Of a stretch of DNA of 64,000 bases, positions 60,869-64,000 are shown piece after piece; the first letter of the stretch is position 1, and each line of letters begins with the position of its first letter. Both the position numbers and the translations under genes were made by a program. This stretch comes from Roseiarcus sp963813195. Lineage in GTDB: Bacteria > Pseudomonadota > Alphaproteobacteria > Rhizobiales > Beijerinckiaceae. Location: assembly GCA_963813195.1 (NCBI GenBank), contig CAWEYC010000017.1, forward strand, positions 110,480 to 174,479. Direction: 5' to 3'. A model generated the notes under the pieces. The model did not search any database, had not been told where the DNA came from, and was given only the letters and a program-made list of their open reading frames with translations.

Positions 60869-61029
60869 TTGAGCGCGGCGTCCTCAGCGGGGCGCTGCGA
60901 GTTCTCCTATACGGTCGTGATCGAAAAGCGGCTGCGGCGACGTCGGCCGCGGATCGAGGCGACCCCGCCCTCAATCAATCCCTTACGCTTCGCGAGCTGG
61001 CGCCCGCGGAGGTTTACCTGAGAAGGCTT

Positions 61030-62518
61030 ATGTCCGCGCTCCTGGAAATGCGAGGGATCGTACGCTGCTTCGGGCGGGTGCGCGCCAATGATGGCATCGA
61101 TCTCGAAGTGCAGGCGGGCGAAATCGTGGGGCTGCTCGGCGAGAACGGTTCTGGCAAGAGCACCCTCATGAAGGTGCTGTTCGGCATGATTGCGCCCGAT
61201 GAGGGCAAAATCGCTTTTCGAGGTCGCGAATTGTCGGGCCATCGCCCCGGCGACGCCATGTCGGCCGGCATCGCCATGATTCACCAGCATTTCATGCTGA
61301 TCGAGGCGATGACTGTGGTCGAGAACGTCATGCTCGGCTGGCCCGAGTTGGGGCGCATCCTGAAGACCGCCGCCATCGCTGCGCGCGTGCGGGAGGCGAG
61401 CCGGCGCTTCGGCCTCGATCTCGACCCGGATGCGCCCGTCGCCGCGCTTCCGCTCGGCCGCCGTCAGAGGGTCGAGATTCTAAAGGCGATCCTGCGCGAA
61501 GCGGACCTCCTGATTCTCGACGAGCCTACCTCGAACCTCGCGCCAAGCGAAGTCGCCGATCTCCTGTCAATTCTTCGGCGCCTGCGCGCCGAGGGCAAAG
61601 GCATCGTGTTCATCAGCCATAAGCTGCCAGAAGTCCTTGAGGTTTGCGACAAGGTGGTGGTGCTTCGCGACGGACGGGTTTCAGGCCGCGCACCCGTGCA
61701 GGGCGTCACGCGCGCCCAGCTTGCCGAGATGATGGTGGGCCGCGATGTGACGATGCCTCACGCACTCGACCCGCAGGCGCCCGGCGCCGTGCGATTGGCC
61801 GTCGCAAACCTGCGGGCGCCGGGTCTGGTCGACGTGAGTTTCGATGTCCGCGGCGGCGAGATTCTCGGGATCGCCGGCGTGGACGGCAACGGGCAGATCG
61901 AACTGGTCGAAACGCTGTCCGGGCTGCGCCGCGCGCAAGCGGGAACGATCGCGCTCGATGGGCGGGACGTCACGAAGGCCTCTGTCGCCGCTCGAACGCG
62001 ATCCGGCATGGCCTATATGCCCGCCGATCGCTCGTCCACGGCGCTGGTGCGGAGCATGTCGATCGCCGAAAACGTGATGCTGCGGGACAGCCGGCGCCCG
62101 CCCTACGCCCAAAGCGGCTTCCTGGCGCGCCGTTCGTTGGCGTCGAAGGCCCGCGAACTGATGAGCGACTACCAAATTCGTGCGCCAGGTCCCGCGACGA
62201 TCGTTGCGCGGTTGTCGGGCGGCAATCAGCAAAAGATCGTGGTGGCGCGCGAACTCGCGCGCAAGCCAGCGGTGCTCATCGCGCATCAGGCGGCCTGGGG
62301 CCTCGATCCAGGCGCGACGCGCTTCGTCTTGGAGCGCGTCATCGCGTTGCGCGACGCCGGGGCGGCGGTTACTCTATCTTTCGTCGGAGCTGGAGGAAGT
62401 GCTGGAAATCAGCGATCGCGTCGCTGTCATGGCCGAGGGCGGATTCGCCGGTGTGGCGCGGCGCGGCGAAATTGACGTCAAACAAATCGGCCTCTGGATG
62501 GCCGGGCGGGCGGCATGA
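61030..62518 (+). pseudogene. BMP-type ABC transporter ATPase with a late frameshift
   Basis: About 495 codons encoding a two-domain ATPase (YufO/BmpD type). Domain 1: GLLGENGSGKSTLMKVLFGM, ALPLGRRQRVEILKAILREA and LLILDEPTSNLAPSEVADLL. Domain 2: GIAGVDGNGQIELVETLSGL, ARLSGGNQQKIVVARELARK and the family-specific VLIAHQAAWGLDPGATRFVL. Near 62365 the frame changes. The first frame drifts into arginine-rich text, while the next frame continues correctly with LLYLSSELEEVLEISDRVAV and stops at 62518. One missing or extra base explains it. It is either a fresh pseudogene or a sequence error. Confidence 0.8.
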
Positions 62519-63586
62519 GCGACCCGACCTTGCAAGCGGCGGACAGAGGCGGCGGGGCCGGCGCGCCGCGCGCCTTTTCGTTTTCGCTCGAGCGAAGGCA
62601 TGGCGACGCGGATCGTCGTCGCCGTCGTGCTCTCACTTTTGTGCGCGGCCGCGTTGGTCGCCCTGTCCGGTCACAGCCCTTTGGCCGCGTTCGGCGCTAT
62701 GATCGTCGGCGCGGTCGGCTCGCCGCGTCGGATCGGCGTCGCGCTGAACCGGCCACGCCATACCTACTCGCCGGCGGCGGCGTGGCGATGTGTTTTCGCG
62801 CCGGAATCATCAACATCGGCGCGGAAGGTCAGATCGCCATCGGCGGCGTCGGGGCGGCGGCGGTCGCGCTCGCCTGGCCGAGCGGCGCTTCGGAGTTGAC
62901 GGTCGTCGCTTCGTTGCTGGGCGGCGCGGCGGCGGGGGCGATATGGGCGGCGCTAGCGACGGCGATCCATCTTGGGCGACGCGTCCATGAGGTGCTTGCG
63001 ACTTTGCTGTTGAACTTCGTGGCGCTCTTATTGGTGCAGCAGGCGCTGCCGCCGCTCGGACAATTCGGCGCCGGCTTCTTGCAGTCGCCGGAATTTCCAA
63101 AAGCCGCCTGGCTGTGGCGAATTCCCGATCTCAACGCTCACGTCGGCTTCGTGATCGCAATTTTGGCGGCCATCGGGCTTTCCGTCCTTCTCTGGCGGAC
63201 TCCGTTCGGCTTCTCGTTGCGCGTTGCCGGAAGCTCTCGGCCGGCGGCGGCTTATGCCGGTTTTTCCTTTCCGGCGATCACCTGGGGCGTAATGCTGCTT
63301 TCCGGTGCCCTCGCGGGTCTGGCAGGCGGCATCGAAGTCCTCGAAGGACGTGCACCATCGCCTCATCGAAGGATTTTCCCTCGGCTTCGGCTTCAAGGCG
63401 GTGACCGTGGCGCTGCTCGGCGCTTTGGAGCCGATGGCCGTCGCGCCGGCGGCGCTCTTCGTCGGCCTGCTCGAAGCGGGCTCGCTTTCCATGCAACGGC
63501 AGATCGGGGTTCCCTCCGCTCTCGTCGTCGTGATCGAAGGGGTCACAATGCTGTTCATTCTCGCAGCGACGGTGCGGCGAGCATGA
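62515..63586 (+). pseudogene. BMP-type ABC permease broken by several frame changes
   Basis: ATG 62515 overlaps the ATPase stop. The protein must be read through alternating frames: a start segment, then MATRIVVAVVLSLLCAAALV (62600 frame), then TPYLLAGGGVAMCFRAGIIN with IGAEGQIAIGGVGAA (62755 frame), and finally HHRLIEGFSLGFGFKAVTVA to the TGA at 63586. All pieces match one YufP-type permease with a normal set of hydrophobic helices. Two clear breaks (near 62750 and 63345) and one possible break (near 62600) disable it as written. Confidence 0.75.
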
Positions 63587-64000
63587 TCGACTTCCTGGCC
63601 GCCGCCATCCGCATCGCCACGCCGTTGCTGTTCGCCGCGCTCGGCGGCATCCTGTCGGAACGCGCCGGCGTCTTCGCTGTCGGGCTTGAAGGCATGATGC
63701 TGATGGGCGCTTTCGCCGCGGTCGGTGGCGCCTGGGCCAGCGACAGCGCGTTGATTGGAATTCTACTGGCTCTTGTCGGCGGCGCCGCGATCGGCCTCGT
63801 CGTCGCGCTGGTCGCGGTCCGCCACCGCGCCGACAACATGGTCACGGGTTTGACAGCGAATATTCTGGCGCTGGGCCTGACCAGCTATCTCCTGCAAGAT
63901 CCTGGCGGGCGGCGGCCGGCCGTCGCAATTCACTTGTCGCCTTTGGCGGCATGGCGTGTTCCCGTACTCGCCGATTTGCCGGTGATCGGTCCATTGCTTT
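63583..64000 (+). CDS. BMP-type ABC permease, second subunit (cut by window edge)
   Basis: ATG 63583 overlaps the first permease stop by 4 bp (ATGA). About 139 codons are visible: MIDFLAAAIRIATPLLFAAL, GGILSERAGVFAVGLEGMML, GGAAIGLVVALVAVRHRADN and MVTGLTANILALGLTSYLLQ. This matches the YufQ/BmpC family. The visible part is intact. It completes the binding protein-ATPase-permease-permease order normal for BMP transporters. Confidence 0.88.
   Translation, partial: MIDFLAAAIRIATPLLFAALGGILSERAGVFAVGLEGMMLMGAFAAVGGAWASDSALIGILLALVGGAAIGLVVALVAVRHRADNMVTGLTANILALGLTSYLLQDPGGRRPAVAIHLSPLAAWRVPVLADLPVIGPLL

Noticed and set aside
59872..62475. 867-codon plus-strand frame spanning the BMP binding-protein gene and the ATPase gene
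   Set aside because: Only the part after 61030 is real. The first part is an arginine-rich shadow of the binding-protein gene, so there is no fusion protein.
1..64000. tRNA, rRNA or CRISPR content
   Set aside because: No cloverleaf-like sequence, ribosomal RNA stretch or regularly spaced repeat array was found in the gaps.

Overview
The window is GC-rich chromosomal DNA, very probably from an alphaproteobacterium of the order Hyphomicrobiales (Rhizobiales). The pointers are a DUF736 gene, a complete rhizobial/Brucella-type erythritol catabolic gene set, many RbsABC-type sugar transporters and HyuA/HyuB hydantoinases. The genus cannot be fixed from the sequence. No rRNA, tRNA or CRISPR array was seen.

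Layout. 0-5.7 kb: the 5' end of a caspase-fold protease gene, small secreted Cys-rich proteins (one apparently frameshifted), a winged-helix regulator and a membrane protein. 6.1-7 kb: a DUF736 gene and the wreck of an oligopeptide-type ABC ATPase. 7-18.3 kb: amide and N-heterocycle catabolism, with an M20 amidohydrolase, a cupin, ureidoglycolate lyase, an RbsABC-like transporter, an N-carbamoyl amidohydrolase and HyuA/HyuB. 18.3-20.6 kb: a very unusual regulator carrying two GntR-type DNA-binding regions, an FCD-like domain and a solute-binding-protein domain. 21-32.5 kb: a LyxK-like kinase with a GlpD-like dehydrogenase, then DUF2291-eryE-eryF-eryG, eryA and eryB. 32.5-36.3 kb: an ISNCY-type element and a DUF262/HNH (GmrSD-like) gene that split the erythritol locus. 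36.4-41.5 kb: eryD divergent from eryI-eryC-eryH and a DhaK-DhaL fusion. 41.5-48.3 kb: an opposite-strand operon (ABC transporter, metallo-beta-lactamase hydrolase, aldo/keto reductase) with a divergent LacI regulator. 48.4-50.1 kb: a decayed helix-turn-helix gene and an IS630 element inserted 3 bp after a PPK2 gene. 50-57.7 kb: PPK2, a FecR-like/CHASE2-cyclase pair, a caspase-fold protein with a small secreted partner, and a methyltransferase. 57.7-64 kb: an IclR regulator, a ring-opening amidohydrolase (barbiturase/cyanuric acid hydrolase family) and a BMP-type nucleoside-like ABC transporter with several frame breaks.

How the genes fit together. EryA phosphorylates erythritol, EryB oxidises the phosphate, and EryC, EryH and EryI isomerise the product to D-erythrose-4-phosphate. 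EryEFG imports the substrate. The kinase/GlpD pair and the DhaK-DhaL kinase look like extra entry points for other polyols or erythrulose. Three copies of a roughly 52-bp promoter/operator element tie the kinase/GlpD pair, the eryEFG operon and eryD into one probable regulon. The hyu/allA and ring-opening amidohydrolase loci are separate nitrogen-heterocycle modules.

The most notable signals are: a candidate programmed -1 frameshift at the end of the DUF262 gene (slippery heptamer abutting the stop, 6-nt spacer, 11-bp hairpin, then a 110-codon start-less frame); the regulator/solute-binding-protein fusion; the three spaced promoter elements; and a C-terminal tail shared by the caspase-fold protein and its small neighbour. 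Several genes carry one-base frame breaks, so either real gene decay or indel errors in the assembly must be kept in mind.
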